A stretch of 64,000 nt of DNA, taken from contig CP067346.1 of the NCBI GenBank assembly GCA_021561035.1, positions 2,015,001-2,079,000 on the forward strand, in the 5' to 3' direction. Numbering within the stretch: position 1 is the stretch's first letter; each line of letters starts with the position of its first letter. This DNA is from Clostridioides sp. ES-S-0054-01 (GTDB lineage: Bacteria; Bacillota; Clostridia; Peptostreptococcales; Peptostreptococcaceae). Made by a program: the position numbers and the translations under genes. A model generated the notes under the pieces. That model did no database searches. It had not been told where the DNA came from and was given only the letters and a program-made list of their open reading frames with translations. Shown in pieces: positions 8,550 through 18,625 of the stretch.

Positions 8550-9842
8550 TTATATCTCTAAAGCTAATAAGTCTTCATAGCTTTGTCTCTTACAAATTAG
8601 CTTATCATTTCCATCAAACACTGACACTACTGCTGCTCTTGGTATTTTATTATAATTTGAAGACATTGAATATCCATATGCACCAGTTGATGTTGTTATA
8701 AGTATATCTCCGCTTTTAATGTCCATTATATTTATATCTCCAATTAATATATCCCCACTTTCACAACATTTTCCAGCTATTGTTACATGATTCATAGTCT
8801 CATGGTTAATTTTATTCACAATACTACATTCATAACTAGCTTGGTACAACGAAGGTCTTACATTGTCTGTCATACCGCCATCTACACTTACATAAACTCT
8901 AACATCTTTTATATCCTTTATCGAACCTACTGTATATAATGTACTTCCTGCATTTGCAACTATTGACCTTCCTGGCTCTATTACTAATGTAGGCACTTCT
9001 ATTCCAAGCTCTTTACATGAATTTTCTGCTTTAATGATTATAGTTTCACAGAATTCTTTTATAGTTTTAGGTTTATCTCCTTCACTATAATAAACTCCAA
9101 CTCCTCCACCTAGGTCAATTTCTGCTAATTGTATGTTGAATTTTTCTTTTATTTCTTTTACTAAGTTCATCATTATATCTACTGTATCTATGTATGGTTC
9201 TACATCAAATATTTGTGAACCTATATGAGCATGAAGACCCACAAGTTTAATATTTTTATATTCACTTAACTTTTCTATTGCTCTAAATAAATCTCCATTT
9301 ACTAAAGCAAATCCAAATTTAGAGTCTATCTGTCCAGTTTTTATATAATCATGTGTATGAGCTTCTATACCAGGAGTTATTCTAAAATATATCTCTTGAG
9401 TTTTACCTTTATCTTCACATAACGCTTCAATCAAGTCTAACTCATAAAAATTATCCACTACAAATTTACCTACACCTAAATCTAATCCCATGTTTATTTC
9501 TTCTTTAGTCTTATTATTTCCATGGAAGAAAACTTTTTCCATAGGAAAATTTGATTTATAAGCTGTATATAATTCTCCTCCTGAAACTACATCTAGACAC
9601 ATTTGTTCTTCATTTATAAGATTGCACATATAAAGAGGTAAAAAAGCTTTCCCCGCATAAGCAACCTTATTTTTTCCTTCTTTGGCTTTAAAATATTCTA
9701 TATATTCTCTACAATTTTGTCTCACTAAAGCTTCATCAAATACATAAAGTGGAGTTTGATATTTTTTACTAAGCTCTAAACAACTTACTCCTCCAATATA
9801 TAATTCATTATTATTTACGGTCATAGTTCCATGAAGTTTCAT
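8550..9842 (-). CDS. lysA: Diaminopimelate decarboxylase
   Basis: 430 residues, usual length. It catalyses the last step of lysine synthesis, meso-diaminopimelate to lysine plus CO2, with PLP. The PLP lysine is in VAYAGKAF (Lys65), and the phosphate loop GGGVGVYY and the IEPGRSIV motif follow. GGGGAGG precedes the ATG. It lies 17 bp downstream of lysC, and both are under the lysine riboswitch. Confidence 0.95.
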   Translation of the reverse strand: MKLHGTMTVNNNELYIGGVSCLELSKKYQTPLYVFDEALVRQNCREYIEYFKAKEGKNKVAYAGKAFLPLYMCNLINEEQMCLDVVSGGELYTAYKSNFPMEKVFFHGNNKTKEEINMGLDLGVGKFVVDNFYELDLIEALCEDKGKTQEIYFRITPGIEAHTHDYIKTGQIDSKFGFALVNGDLFRAIEKLSEYKNIKLVGLHAHIGSQIFDVEPYIDTVDIMMNLVKEIKEKFNIQLAEIDLGGGVGVYYSEGDKPKTIKEFCETIIIKAENSCKELGIEVPTLVIEPGRSIVANAGSTLYTVGSIKDIKDVRVYVSVDGGMTDNVRPSLYQASYECSIVNKINHETMNHVTIAGKCCESGDILIGDINIMDIKSGDILITTSTGAYGYSMSSNYNKIPRAAVVSVFDGNDKLICKRQSYEDLLALEI

Positions 9843-9859
9843 AATAGCCTCCCCAAATT

Positions 9860-11053
9860 TTATATATTAAATACTTCTGCTATTTTCTCTATAGCTACTT
9901 GTTTATCATCAGAATTTATAGCACAAGTTATACGAATTTCTGATGTAGTTATAAGTTTTATCATTATACCATTTTCATTGAATATCTTAAATACTTTAGC
10001 AGCAACTCCAGAAGTATTTTTCATGCCAAGACCTACTAAAGAGAATTTAGTAATATTATTATCAATTACTACATGTTCTTCATCTGTATATTTAGATACT
10101 ATCTTTTTACATTCTCCTAATTCTTCTTTTGGAACTGTAAATGATACACTTATCTTATCTAAAATAGGTGCAGTTTGGCTTATCATATCTACACTTATAC
10201 CCATAGTTGCTATATCCTCAAATAAACTAGATATATTTTCTGTTTTAAAATCTTTTATTGTTATAGAACTATCATCATCACTAGTAGCTAACCCTGTTAT
10301 TACTTTATCCTCTAATTTCATGTATTTTCCCCCTCTTATATACGTTCCTTTTACTGCACCACATGCACGTCCAACATAGATTTCAACACCATATTTTTGT
10401 GCAAGTTCTATACTTCTTGAATGCATTACTTGTGCACCTAAACTTGCTAGTTCAAGCATTTCTTCATATTCAATCTCATCAAGTTTACTAGCCCTTGAAT
10501 ATTTTCTTGGGTCTGTAAAGTAAATCCCATCAACATCTGTATATATCTCACATTTTCCATTTAATTTAACCGCAAGAGCTACAGCAGATGTATCTGAACC
10601 ACCTCTTCCAAGAGTAGTTACATCGCCATCTTCATTGATTCCTTGAAATCCAGTTACTATCACGACATTTCCTTCATCTAAGCTATTTTTAATTCTTTTT
10701 ATGTTTATATCATCAATTTGAGACTTTCCATGAAGACCACTCGTTTTTATATTTAACTGATAAGCATTATAGCTTATAGCTTTACAACCAAGTGCATTTA
10801 ATGCTATTGATAATAAAGATGCTGAAATCATTTCGCCAGTAGACATCAAAGCATCCAATTCCCTCTTACTAGGTTCATTACTTAATTCTTTTGCTAAATT
10901 TATATATTCATCAGTGGATTTTCCCATGGCAGACACAACTATTACCATTTGTGGATTTTCTTTTCTTCGTTCTATTATATTTTCTGCAATTAATTTTATT
11001 TTGTCAGTATCTGCTACTGAACTTCCACCGTATTTTTGGACAATTATACTCAT
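9860..11053 (-). CDS. lysC: Aspartokinase
   Basis: 397 residues. It phosphorylates aspartate, the first step to lysine, threonine and diaminopimelate. The kinase signature KYGGSSVAD is near the N-terminus, GRGGSDTSAVALA lies mid-domain, and two ACT domains occupy the last about 130 residues. These usually give lysine feedback control. GAGGGGG precedes the ATG. It is first gene of the lysC-lysA operon behind a lysine riboswitch. Confidence 0.95.
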   Translation of the reverse strand: MSIIVQKYGGSSVADTDKIKLIAENIIERRKENPQMVIVVSAMGKSTDEYINLAKELSNEPSKRELDALMSTGEMISASLLSIALNALGCKAISYNAYQLNIKTSGLHGKSQIDDINIKRIKNSLDEGNVVIVTGFQGINEDGDVTTLGRGGSDTSAVALAVKLNGKCEIYTDVDGIYFTDPRKYSRASKLDEIEYEEMLELASLGAQVMHSRSIELAQKYGVEIYVGRACGAVKGTYIRGGKYMKLEDKVITGLATSDDDSSITIKDFKTENISSLFEDIATMGISVDMISQTAPILDKISVSFTVPKEELGECKKIVSKYTDEEHVVIDNNITKFSLVGLGMKNTSGVAAKVFKIFNENGIMIKLITTSEIRITCAINSDDKQVAIEKIAEVFNI

Positions 11054-11084
11054 GCTTTTTCCCCCTCAAACTAAATTTTGATAA

Positions 11085-11310
11085 ATAAAAACGCCCAAAG
11101 GTATACTTTGGACGTGTAAATTTCATAGACCAAGTAACCTTGTAGCTCACCACTTTAAAAGTGACAGCCTTATGCATATTCTGCATAAGTCCAGAAAATT
11201 CGTTCGTCAACAAAATTTCTTCGGCTATAGACCCTTTCATCAATTATCAACACTTACCAGCTCCTATTGAATACTATTGAATACAGCTACCTCTACCCTA
11301 GGCTCATTAT
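11085..11310 (-). ncRNA. Lysine riboswitch (L box) with terminator
   Basis: Read on the minus strand it begins GGGTAGAGGTAGCTG (11308 downward). It contains the conserved GATGAAAGGGTCTATAGCCG block and ends in a GC-rich hairpin (ACGTCCAAAG / CTTTGGGCGT, 11091-11115) followed by T residues, 32 bases before lysC. These match the L-box consensus and a transcription-attenuation platform: with lysine bound, the terminator forms and lysC-lysA is off. Confidence 0.92.
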
Positions 11311-11412
11311 TTTTAATTAATTTATTAATATAGTTTTATCACACTCTATATAATATTGCAACAATTATTTTACAAAATGTGGCAAATCGCTAGTCTTCTT
11401 TTTAAAATTAAC

Positions 11413-12030
11413 TTATATACAATTAAATAGTTTATTTAATCCTAAATCTATAAAATTTATACTGTACTCATTATCATATCTCTCTAAATCATTTAATTCA
11501 GATAAGTTATCTGGTGTAACTACCAAAACATTTGGCACTTTAAAAAACGGAATTGTAGATTTATCTATTTTTTTAGAAAGATTTTCATATTTAGAAATGT
11601 CTATTTCATTATTTAAATCAACGTCGACTAAAACTTGCTTTATACTACCAAATTGGTCTGTATATTCAATAAATAAATCGTATTTCACATCATCTACACT
11701 AACATTTCGGTAAAATCTTTTTACATCACAACCTGCAGTATTGATTCTAACAACTAACTCTGACCCTACTAGAGCCTTTATTAAATCATCTCCCTTAAAA
11801 AGCTTGCTACCATTTAAATAGTATACATAAGAGAGGTCTTTATAATTATAATAATCCACATCACAAGGATATTTTTTTAGTGTATATTCACTACACATTT
11901 TTCTCAAAGTTTTTTTGAAATTTTTTTTATTGTATCTCTTTTGCTCTCCATAAATTTTTCTAAATTGAGATTCTGTAACACATCTAACCCTGCTAATTAA
12001 AAGTAATATCTCTTTTTCCATATTAGTCAT
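11413..12030 (-). CDS. Uncharacterised protein with winged-helix-like N-terminus
   Basis: 205 residues from the ATG at 12030, which has CAAGGAG upstream; an earlier in-frame ATG at 12060 lacks it. The first about 70 residues (MEKEILLLISRVRCVTESQF ... LKKYP) look like a helix-turn-helix. The rest is mixed alpha/beta with a possible nuclease-like or sensor fold. It loosely resembles replication-relaxation proteins, but I would not assign it. It is monocistronic, with a terminator-like hairpin upstream. Confidence 0.6.
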   Translation of the reverse strand: MTNMEKEILLLISRVRCVTESQFRKIYGEQKRYNKKNFKKTLRKMCSEYTLKKYPCDVDYYNYKDLSYVYYLNGSKLFKGDDLIKALVGSELVVRINTAGCDVKRFYRNVSVDDVKYDLFIEYTDQFGSIKQVLVDVDLNNEIDISKYENLSKKIDKSTIPFFKVPNVLVVTPDNLSELNDLERYDNEYSINFIDLGLNKLFNCI

Positions 12031-12117
12031 AGTACATTCTCCTTGAAGTATTATTTGCAAAGTTGTACTAATATTATATTAATTTTATGATATTAAATTT
12101 ACAAAGAATTAAAATAA

Positions 12118-12162
12118 AATAGCTAATTTTTATAGAAATAAATTCTATAAAAATTAGCTATT
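12118..12162. terminator. 20-bp perfect hairpin, terminator-like
   Basis: 12118-12137 pairs exactly with 12143-12162 around a 5-base loop. It is downstream of the minus-strand membrane-protein gene's neighbour region and flanked by A/T runs. Confidence 0.6.
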
Positions 12163-12199
12163 AACATACTAAATACTATTATCAATTTTTTTATTTAAA

Positions 12200-13900
12200 C
12201 TATACATTACCTTGATTTTCAGAATCTTGAGAACCCGTATTTTCATCAGTTTCTGTTCCTTCTTTTGCTTTTTTATCTTCAAAGTTTGCAATATTTAGGT
12301 TATCAAATTCTGACATTTCAATTACACCAGATTCTTCTTTTGAATACGATATTTTAACTTTATCTCCAACTTGAGTCAGTGGTAATTCGCTAGATACTTT
12401 TGAAGTAGCCTTGAATATTATCTCTTTATTTGAATCTAAAGTTACATAATAATTAGTATTTCCGCCTCGTACATCTGGGCTTATTCTTGTCACTGTACCT
12501 TCTATTACCTCATCTTTTAAATCATTATCAAGTTTTAAATCATTACCTTTAGATTCTAGTGAATCTTTATAGTTTCTTAATGCTTCGTTCTTATCTTCAC
12601 CTATTCCAAGTACATTATAATCTTCAACAGATACAAATGCAACTCTCTTAACAAGACCAGCCTTATCTTTTAATGATGATACATATGTTGGCTGACCCAA
12701 TATATTATACATTACAGGGAATGTAGCTTCATAATTCTTTTCTTGAACATTACCCTCAGCTGATTTCATTGCAGCCGTTTCAGTAGCTCCTGGCTGTTTA
12801 TACAATCTAGCCTCTTTTGTTCTAGAGTCGACTAACATAAATCCAATTGTAGATTCATCTCCACCTGAAGATGTTATACCCGTATACCAATAAGACCTAT
12901 TATCATTACCATAAACTAACGATGTACCTTCTGTTGGTACTAAAACTCCCTTTTCTGATATAACAGAATTTAAAAATCCATTAACATAAACACCCCAGTC
13001 TTTAATCTGGTCTGTTATAAAGTTTTGTGGCTGGATTCTATCCACCCATTTAGGTGTGTTCTTAACATCATAAACCTTTATTTTTCCAGTTTCTGCATCA
13101 ACAGTGGCTATTCCTGTAGCATTTGCTCCTCCATAACCAATTTTATGTTCATATAAACTTACAACCCAATAAGGTCTTCCTTCATCATTTATTTCAAGAG
13201 TGAAATCTGTCATGCCAGCATTTACAATACCATGTATGTATAAATGTCTTTGTAAATCTTGATGTAAGTAAGCTTCTGGTTGGTAAACTATCTTTATTGG
13301 CTTTCCATCTATTTCTTGAACCAATTGAACGTCTTGAGGATTACTAGCTGATACTTTTACATAACCACTTGTCCCACTTAGAGATGTTATCCATTTAATT
13401 ATGTCTCTATGAACAAGAGGTGCTACCCAGTACAACTCTCCATCCACATTTTGTATATGGAATTTTCCTAATTTTGACACACTACCTATTGCTGGAACTT
13501 CTCCAAGTTTTTTGTCACCCAATTTCATGGCCATATCTTCATCTACAAGACGAATGTCATTTACACTGACAGGACTAATGTCATCAGTGAATTTACTTTC
13601 AGTTACTTTTCCCAATAGTTCTTTATATGATTTTGCATGAAATACAGGTGTAGAAGTTATAAAAGGAACTACTACAATATACACAAGTAAAGCTATTGCT
13701 ATTGAAAAATTATACTTAGCAATTTTAGATGCTCTTTCATTTCTATCTAACATCATATCTAGTATCCCTGCTACAACAAAGAAAATTATTCCTACTGAAA
13801 ATAAAGATGTGAAATCTAATCTTAGTACAGGTAATTTAATAAATGCATAAATTACTACAACTATTAATGCAACTCCATATGTTTTAAGATATCGTTTCAT
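12200..13900 (-). CDS. Conserved membrane protein of unknown function
   Basis: 566 residues. Three hydrophobic segments occur near the N-terminus (about 8-25, 31-48 and 65-85). A large extracytoplasmic part of about 440 residues follows, rich in beta-type sequence, and it ends in an acidic low-complexity tail (ETDENTGSQDSENQ). GAGAGGAG precedes the ATG. It stands alone between hairpins. I do not recognise a named family; a cell-envelope role is only a guess from topology. Confidence 0.65.
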   Translation of the reverse strand: MKRYLKTYGVALIVVVIYAFIKLPVLRLDFTSLFSVGIIFFVVAGILDMMLDRNERASKIAKYNFSIAIALLVYIVVVPFITSTPVFHAKSYKELLGKVTESKFTDDISPVSVNDIRLVDEDMAMKLGDKKLGEVPAIGSVSKLGKFHIQNVDGELYWVAPLVHRDIIKWITSLSGTSGYVKVSASNPQDVQLVQEIDGKPIKIVYQPEAYLHQDLQRHLYIHGIVNAGMTDFTLEINDEGRPYWVVSLYEHKIGYGGANATGIATVDAETGKIKVYDVKNTPKWVDRIQPQNFITDQIKDWGVYVNGFLNSVISEKGVLVPTEGTSLVYGNDNRSYWYTGITSSGGDESTIGFMLVDSRTKEARLYKQPGATETAAMKSAEGNVQEKNYEATFPVMYNILGQPTYVSSLKDKAGLVKRVAFVSVEDYNVLGIGEDKNEALRNYKDSLESKGNDLKLDNDLKDEVIEGTVTRISPDVRGGNTNYYVTLDSNKEIIFKATSKVSSELPLTQVGDKVKISYSKEESGVIEMSEFDNLNIANFEDKKAKEGTETDENTGSQDSENQGNV

Positions 13901-14205
13901 TTAATACTCCTCTCTACAAAATGTTATTATTACTATTATATCCATATATTTACAAAAAATAAATATTTATCATATTTATTATGTGTTAAGATATCTTTAT
14001 ATATTTATACTTCTGTTTATTTAATTATATCTAATATATATATCCAAAAATACTATAAAAATACAAATAATAATAGAAATTTAAAGACTGAAGAAAGTAT
14101 TCTAACTAAGATTTACGAATTCTTAATTCTCTCGAAGTTAAACTACTATCTTCAGCCTAATTATCTAACAATATTTTTTTATATGAAAAACTCTAAAATA
14201 AGTTT
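13901..14205. other. Intergenic region with weak hairpin
   Basis: AT-rich. A broken stem pairs AGACTGAAGA (about 14086) with TCTTCAGCCT (about 14149) and may terminate the minus-strand gene at 14206. Nothing else seen. Confidence 0.35.
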
Positions 14206-14772
14206 TTAGATGTTTGCAATTTTTGATACATAAGAATGTTGTCTAGAATTATATTCTGATAATAAACCTTCATATTCTAAGGTTAAACCAGATAAATTAT
14301 AAAAATCATTTGGTGTTACTTCAAATGCTTGTTTATTTAAAATGTCTATCTCACTTTTTTCTAACATATCAGCAACAAAATTTGAACATACATATTTATA
14401 TTCAGATTGTCTATGAATATTCATTGGCAAATATATTAATGCCATTATATCGTAATAGTAATCTTCTCTATAATCACTAATTAATTTTATATTTTTATAT
14501 AGATTTTCATATTGTAAATTATTTACTTCTAATGAATATACCCTACACACAGTGTTTTTTCTTATAGCATATAATCCTTGATTTATATTTTCTTCAACAA
14601 ACCCTCCAATAAATGGATTCCTTGGATTTAATCTTCCAAAAGAATACATTGGTTTTAGATTTTCATTTAGTGATATTGACACATGTGTATACAATTTTTT
14701 ACTTATATTCCTTATTAAGTAAGATAATACAGTTCCTGTATATGTTGTTACAATATAGACTTTATTCATCAT
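14206..14772 (-). CDS. YiiX/YebB-type permuted NlpC/P60-like protein
   Basis: 188 residues with no signal peptide. The order is a His block near residue 30 (THVSISL) followed much later by a Cys block (YVCSNFVADML). This is the circularly permuted papain-like arrangement of the YiiX/YebB group, where Cys and His form a hydrolase site. The substrate (amide, peptide or lipid-like) is unknown. GGGGGGAA lies directly before ATGATG, and either Met could start. Confidence 0.6.
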   Translation of the reverse strand: MMNKVYIVTTYTGTVLSYLIRNISKKLYTHVSISLNENLKPMYSFGRLNPRNPFIGGFVEENINQGLYAIRKNTVCRVYSLEVNNLQYENLYKNIKLISDYREDYYYDIMALIYLPMNIHRQSEYKYVCSNFVADMLEKSEIDILNKQAFEVTPNDFYNLSGLTLEYEGLLSEYNSRQHSYVSKIANI

Positions 14773-14923
14773 TTCCCCCCAATCTAGTAATTAGATAATA
14801 TTATACACTTACAATTTAATGCCATAAAATATTCTAACATAATAAATGTTGTTTTACAAATTTTGATTTTGAAGTGTTTTAACATTATATAAAATATAAT
14901 AAAAGTATAAATGTTCTATATTT

Positions 14924-15637
14924 TTAACCAACAGACGTTTTCTTTAAATTAATCAAATGATTTAGTATATCCTGAACCCTTCCAGAGTCCTTTAAATATC
15001 CTAATGCTCCATTTATTTGCGATTTTAAATCTATTTCTACTTCCATATCCAAATCAACATTTCCTTTTTTTATAGATATATTTTTAAGTGTTACTGGATA
15101 AAGATAACTTTTTTCTAAGCTAATCTTATTTCCATTAACCTCAAATGGAACTTTTTTATTGTAGTTATTTAATATTTTTTCCAACACTTTATCACTTATC
15201 TTGAATTTTCCAAGTTTTACATTTTCAAGACTCACAACTAAATTTTCATCGCTTAAAGTAGGTCTCAATTCAAGTTCATACTGACTATTTATCAAACCAA
15301 AAACCTTATATGGTCCTGCTACCTTTATTTTACCATCTTTCATTTCAACAAAATTATTTTCAAGTTCCTTAATGTCATGCTTTTGCATCAATGTATATAT
15401 TAAATTTTTAAACTCTTCCTCTGAAACAGATACTTTTCCAACCATTCTAAGCGGATTTTTTACTACTTCCATAGAATTTATATATGAGCCTTTTGATAAG
15501 TATTCTTCATCTATGATTTTATTATTTTGCGAACTAACATCATATCTCTCTTTTGGTGTCAAGATATATACAACAATACCTGCAAATACTAGAACAATAA
15601 CAATTAAACTTAATAAAATCTTTGCAACCTTTCCCAT
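14924..15637 (-). CDS. Single-pass membrane protein, YpmS/DUF2140-like
   Basis: 237 residues. One N-terminal membrane segment (about 5-27) precedes an extracytoplasmic domain whose VSVSEEEFKNLIYTLMQKH opening and later repeating beta-strands resemble DUF2140 proteins such as YpmS. AAAGGAG precedes the start. Function unknown; the resemblance is from memory of the pattern. Confidence 0.55.
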   Translation of the reverse strand: MGKVAKILLSLIVIVLVFAGIVVYILTPKERYDVSSQNNKIIDEEYLSKGSYINSMEVVKNPLRMVGKVSVSEEEFKNLIYTLMQKHDIKELENNFVEMKDGKIKVAGPYKVFGLINSQYELELRPTLSDENLVVSLENVKLGKFKISDKVLEKILNNYNKKVPFEVNGNKISLEKSYLYPVTLKNISIKKGNVDLDMEVEIDLKSQINGALGYLKDSGRVQDILNHLINLKKTSVG

Positions 15638-15812
15638 AATCGTCTCCTTTATAAATCTGTCAACAGATTTAAAATAAATTTAGATAACTAACTTCACATA
15701 ATATTCTTAACAATATACATACTATAATACAGTCTTTTAAAGATTAATTCAACCAATCTCATTTTTTGTAAATAAACTGTAAAAACATGTTTTTAGTATA
15801 AAAGTTAATATT

Positions 15813-15904
15813 TTGCATAATACTCTTAATTACACCTTTATTTTTTTCTAATCTTGGATTAAAATTAATATTATGCAATACAGTGTAGTGTTCTGTATTA
15901 TAAT
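15813..15904 (+). promoter_or_regulatory. glnS promoter region with two inverted repeats
   Basis: A TATAAT box at 15899-15904 precedes glnS. AATACAG (15877-15883) / CTGTATT (15893-15899) overlaps it. A separate perfect 10-bp pair TTGCATAATA (15813-15822) / TATTATGCAA (15869-15878) lies just upstream. A regulator or RNA structure is possible; no T-box motif was seen. Confidence 0.4.
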
Positions 15905-15928
15905 CAAATTAAATAGGAGGTATAAAAT

Positions 15929-17593
15929 ATGTCAAATGAAACGAACTCATCTAACTTTATAAAAAACATTATTATAAATGACCTAGAAACAGGAAAACAT
16001 GACAGTATAATAACTCGTTTTCCACCTGAGCCAAACGGATATTTACATATTGGTCATGCAAAAAGCATATGTCTTAATTTTGGATTAGCTAAGGAGTTTA
16101 ATGGAAAAGCTAATTTAAGATTTGATGATACAAATCCATTAAAAGAAGATGTTGAATATGTAGAATCCATAAAAGAAGATGTCAAGTGGTTAGGATTTGA
16201 TTGGAACGAATTAAATTTTGCATCTAACTACTTTGATGAAATGTACAAAAGAGCTTTAATACTAATAAAAAAAGGTAAAGCTTATGTATGTGACTTGACA
16301 CAAGAAGAAATGAGAGAGTATCGTGGTACTCTAACTGAACCAGGAAAAGAAAGTCCTCACAGAAATAGAACTATTGAAGAAAACCTTGATTTATTTGAAA
16401 GAATGAAAAATGGTGAATTTAAAGATGGTGAAAAAACATTAAGAGCTAAAATAGATATGTCTTCTCCAAATATAAACCTTAGGGACCCAATTATATATAG
16501 AATATCTCATTCAACACATCACAATACAGGAGATAAATGGTGCATATATCCTATGTATGCTTTTGCTCATCCAATTGAAGATGCAATTGAAGGAATAACT
16601 CACTCTATATGTACTTTAGAGTTTGAAGACCAAAGACCTCTTTATGATTGGTTTATTAAAGAATGTGAAATGGAAAACGTACCTAGACAAATAGAATTTG
16701 CTAGACTTAATATAAATAATACTGTCATGAGTAAAAGAAAATTAAAACAACTTGTAGATGAAGGTATTGTTGATGCTTGGGATGACCCTCGTGTTCCTAC
16801 TATATCCGGAATCAGACGTAGGGGATATACTGCAGAAGCATTACGCAATTTCTGTAGTGAAATAGGAGTATCAAAAGTTAACTCTACAGTAGATAGTCAA
16901 ATGCTTGATTATTTCCTAAGAGAAAATTTACAACCAAAGGCTCCTCTTACTATGGGAATTTTAAGACCTTTAAAACTTATTATAACTAATTACCCAGAAG
17001 ATAAGATTGAAATGCTTGAAATAGAGAATAATGCTAAAGATGAATCTCAAGGAAAGAGATTAGTTCCTTTCTCTAGAGAATTGTATATAGAACAGGATGA
17101 TTTTATGGAAGAACCTGTTAAGAAATATTTCAGATTTTTCCCAGGAAATGAAGTCCGTTTAAAAGGTGCTTATTTTGTAAAATGTACTGATGTAATTAAG
17201 GATGAAAATGGAAATGTAGTTGAAATACATGGTACTTACGACCCTGAAACTAAGAGTGGCTCTGGCTTTACAGGTCGTAAAGTAAAATCTACAATACATT
17301 GGGTTGATGCTAAATCAGCTATACCATGTGAGTTCAGATTATTTGAACCATTAATCCTTGATGATATACCTGAAAATGAAGGTAAACATTTCTTAGAACA
17401 AATAAATCCTAATTCATTGGAAATATTACAAGGTTTCGTTGAACCTACACAGATAAAAGATGCTAAACCTTTTGATAAATTCCAATTTGTTAGAAATGGA
17501 TTCTTTAGTATAGACAATAAATATACAACTGATGAAAAATTTGTGTTTAATAGAATAGTTCCTCTAAAAAGCTCTTTTAAACCGACTAAATAA
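15929..17593 (+). CDS. glnS: Glutaminyl-tRNA synthetase
   Basis: 554 residues, the usual bacterial GlnRS length. It charges tRNA-Gln with glutamine. Class I signatures are clear: [12 protein letters not shown] (HIGH at residues 40-43) and VMSKRKL (266-272, the KMSKS-type loop). The GlnRS-type C-terminal beta-barrel follows. TAGGAGGT precedes the ATG. Monocistronic, ending in a hairpin terminator. Its presence implies direct charging rather than sole reliance on the transamidation route. Confidence 0.95.
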   Translation: MSNETNSSNFIKNIIINDLETGKHDSIITRFPPEPNGYLHIGHAKSICLNFGLAKEFNGKANLRFDDTNPLKEDVEYVESIKEDVKWLGFDWNELNFASNYFDEMYKRALILIKKGKAYVCDLTQEEMREYRGTLTEPGKESPHRNRTIEENLDLFERMKNGEFKDGEKTLRAKIDMSSPNINLRDPIIYRISHSTHHNTGDKWCIYPMYAFAHPIEDAIEGITHSICTLEFEDQRPLYDWFIKECEMENVPRQIEFARLNINNTVMSKRKLKQLVDEGIVDAWDDPRVPTISGIRRRGYTAEALRNFCSEIGVSKVNSTVDSQMLDYFLRENLQPKAPLTMGILRPLKLIITNYPEDKIEMLEIENNAKDESQGKRLVPFSRELYIEQDDFMEEPVKKYFRFFPGNEVRLKGAYFVKCTDVIKDENGNVVEIHGTYDPETKSGSGFTGRKVKSTIHWVDAKSAIPCEFRLFEPLILDDIPENEGKHFLEQINPNSLEILQGFVEPTQIKDAKPFDKFQFVRNGFFSIDNKYTTDEKFVFNRIVPLKSSFKPTK

Positions 17594-17608
17594 TCTTACA
17601 ATCAAAAA

Positions 17609-17683
17609 ATGAAGACTTAAAATATAAATTACTTCTACTATAAATAACCTTAGTTAGAAGTAATTTTTTATTTTAGTCTTCAT
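17609..17683. terminator. Bidirectional terminator after glnS
   Basis: ATGAAGACT (17609-17617) pairs with AGTCTTCAT (17675-17683), and AATTACTTCTA pairs with TAGAAGTAATT inside it. It serves glnS and the converging lipid-kinase gene. Confidence 0.7.
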
Positions 17684-17699
17684 CATTTACTTTAAATGA

Positions 17700-18599
17700 T
17701 TAACTTTTTTCGCTACAGATTCCCATAACTTCTATTCCATCTTTTATGCATTCTATGCTAAGAGGAAAGTCTGGTCCTTTTTCTCCATCAATATCTGTTA
17801 TAAGGGAATCTTCACATTCTATATATAGCTTTTTAGTTTTAAAGTATAGTATTTCATTTCCATTATATTGATCTAAATAATCACCTCTAAGCACACTTAT
17901 CAAAACTGGTATTGATTTTGGTATTGGCATTCCTTTAAAAATAATTACATCTAGATATCCATCATCTATTTCAGCCTTATATGCTAGATTTATATTTCCT
18001 GCTGTTTTGCCATTAAAAATCAACATAAGATACATATCTCCATCATAATACATTTCCTCAGAAGATACTTTTATCTTAAATTTCCTCATATACAATGCTT
18101 CTTCTATTCCCTTTATATAATAAGAAATTCTTCCAAATGAATTTTTTAAGTCTGTATTTATCCTTTGTGATACATCCGTAAACATACCAGCACTTGCAAC
18201 ATTTATAAAGTACTTATTATTGACTTTCCCTATGTCTATTTTCTTAGGTTTTGAATTTATGATTTCATTTATAGCTTCTTTTATATCAAATGAAATTTGA
18301 AGAGCATTTGAAAAATCATTTGCAGTTCCTGTAGGCAAAATTCCAATTGGAGTTCTTATGTCTAATTCTTTCATTGCATTTACTACTAAATCTACAGTAC
18401 CATCACCACCAGCTATCAATATGTACTCATAAGAACTATCCACTTCCTTAAATGCATTCTTTAGAGGTTCTTTAATAGTCAATCTATAGGGTATCAATAA
18501 ATAATTTTGTTCCTGATATAATTCTATAATAGTGTCTAAATTTGATAATATCTTTTTTTCACCTGAATTAGGATTGTATATAAGTTTTACTTTTTTCAT
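17700..18599 (-). CDS. Diacylglycerol kinase-family lipid kinase (YegS/DgkB-like)
   Basis: 299 residues. It phosphorylates a membrane lipid, probably diacylglycerol, with ATP. The catalytic-domain hallmarks are IYNPNSGEK at the N-terminus and AGGDGTVD (GGDGT at 64-68), then GILPTGTANDFS. The C-terminal beta-sandwich DGYLDV is present. AAGGAG precedes the ATG. It lies 26 bp after the LUD-domain gene, with which it is probably co-transcribed. Confidence 0.85.
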   Translation of the reverse strand: MKKVKLIYNPNSGEKKILSNLDTIIELYQEQNYLLIPYRLTIKEPLKNAFKEVDSSYEYILIAGGDGTVDLVVNAMKELDIRTPIGILPTGTANDFSNALQISFDIKEAINEIINSKPKKIDIGKVNNKYFINVASAGMFTDVSQRINTDLKNSFGRISYYIKGIEEALYMRKFKIKVSSEEMYYDGDMYLMLIFNGKTAGNINLAYKAEIDDGYLDVIIFKGMPIPKSIPVLISVLRGDYLDQYNGNEILYFKTKKLYIECEDSLITDIDGEKGPDFPLSIECIKDGIEVMGICSEKS

Positions 18600-18625
18600 T
18601 ATTTCTCCTTACTCATTTTATTCTT

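Noticed and set aside
9831..10379. 182-codon plus-strand frame in lysC
   Set aside because: Antisense to a clear aspartokinase gene; no start signals.
11004..11243. 79-codon frame across the lysC leader
   Set aside because: It lies on the lysine riboswitch, which explains the conserved sequence.
15678..15928. T-box leader before glnS
   Set aside because: No T-box sequence or terminator/antiterminator pair found.
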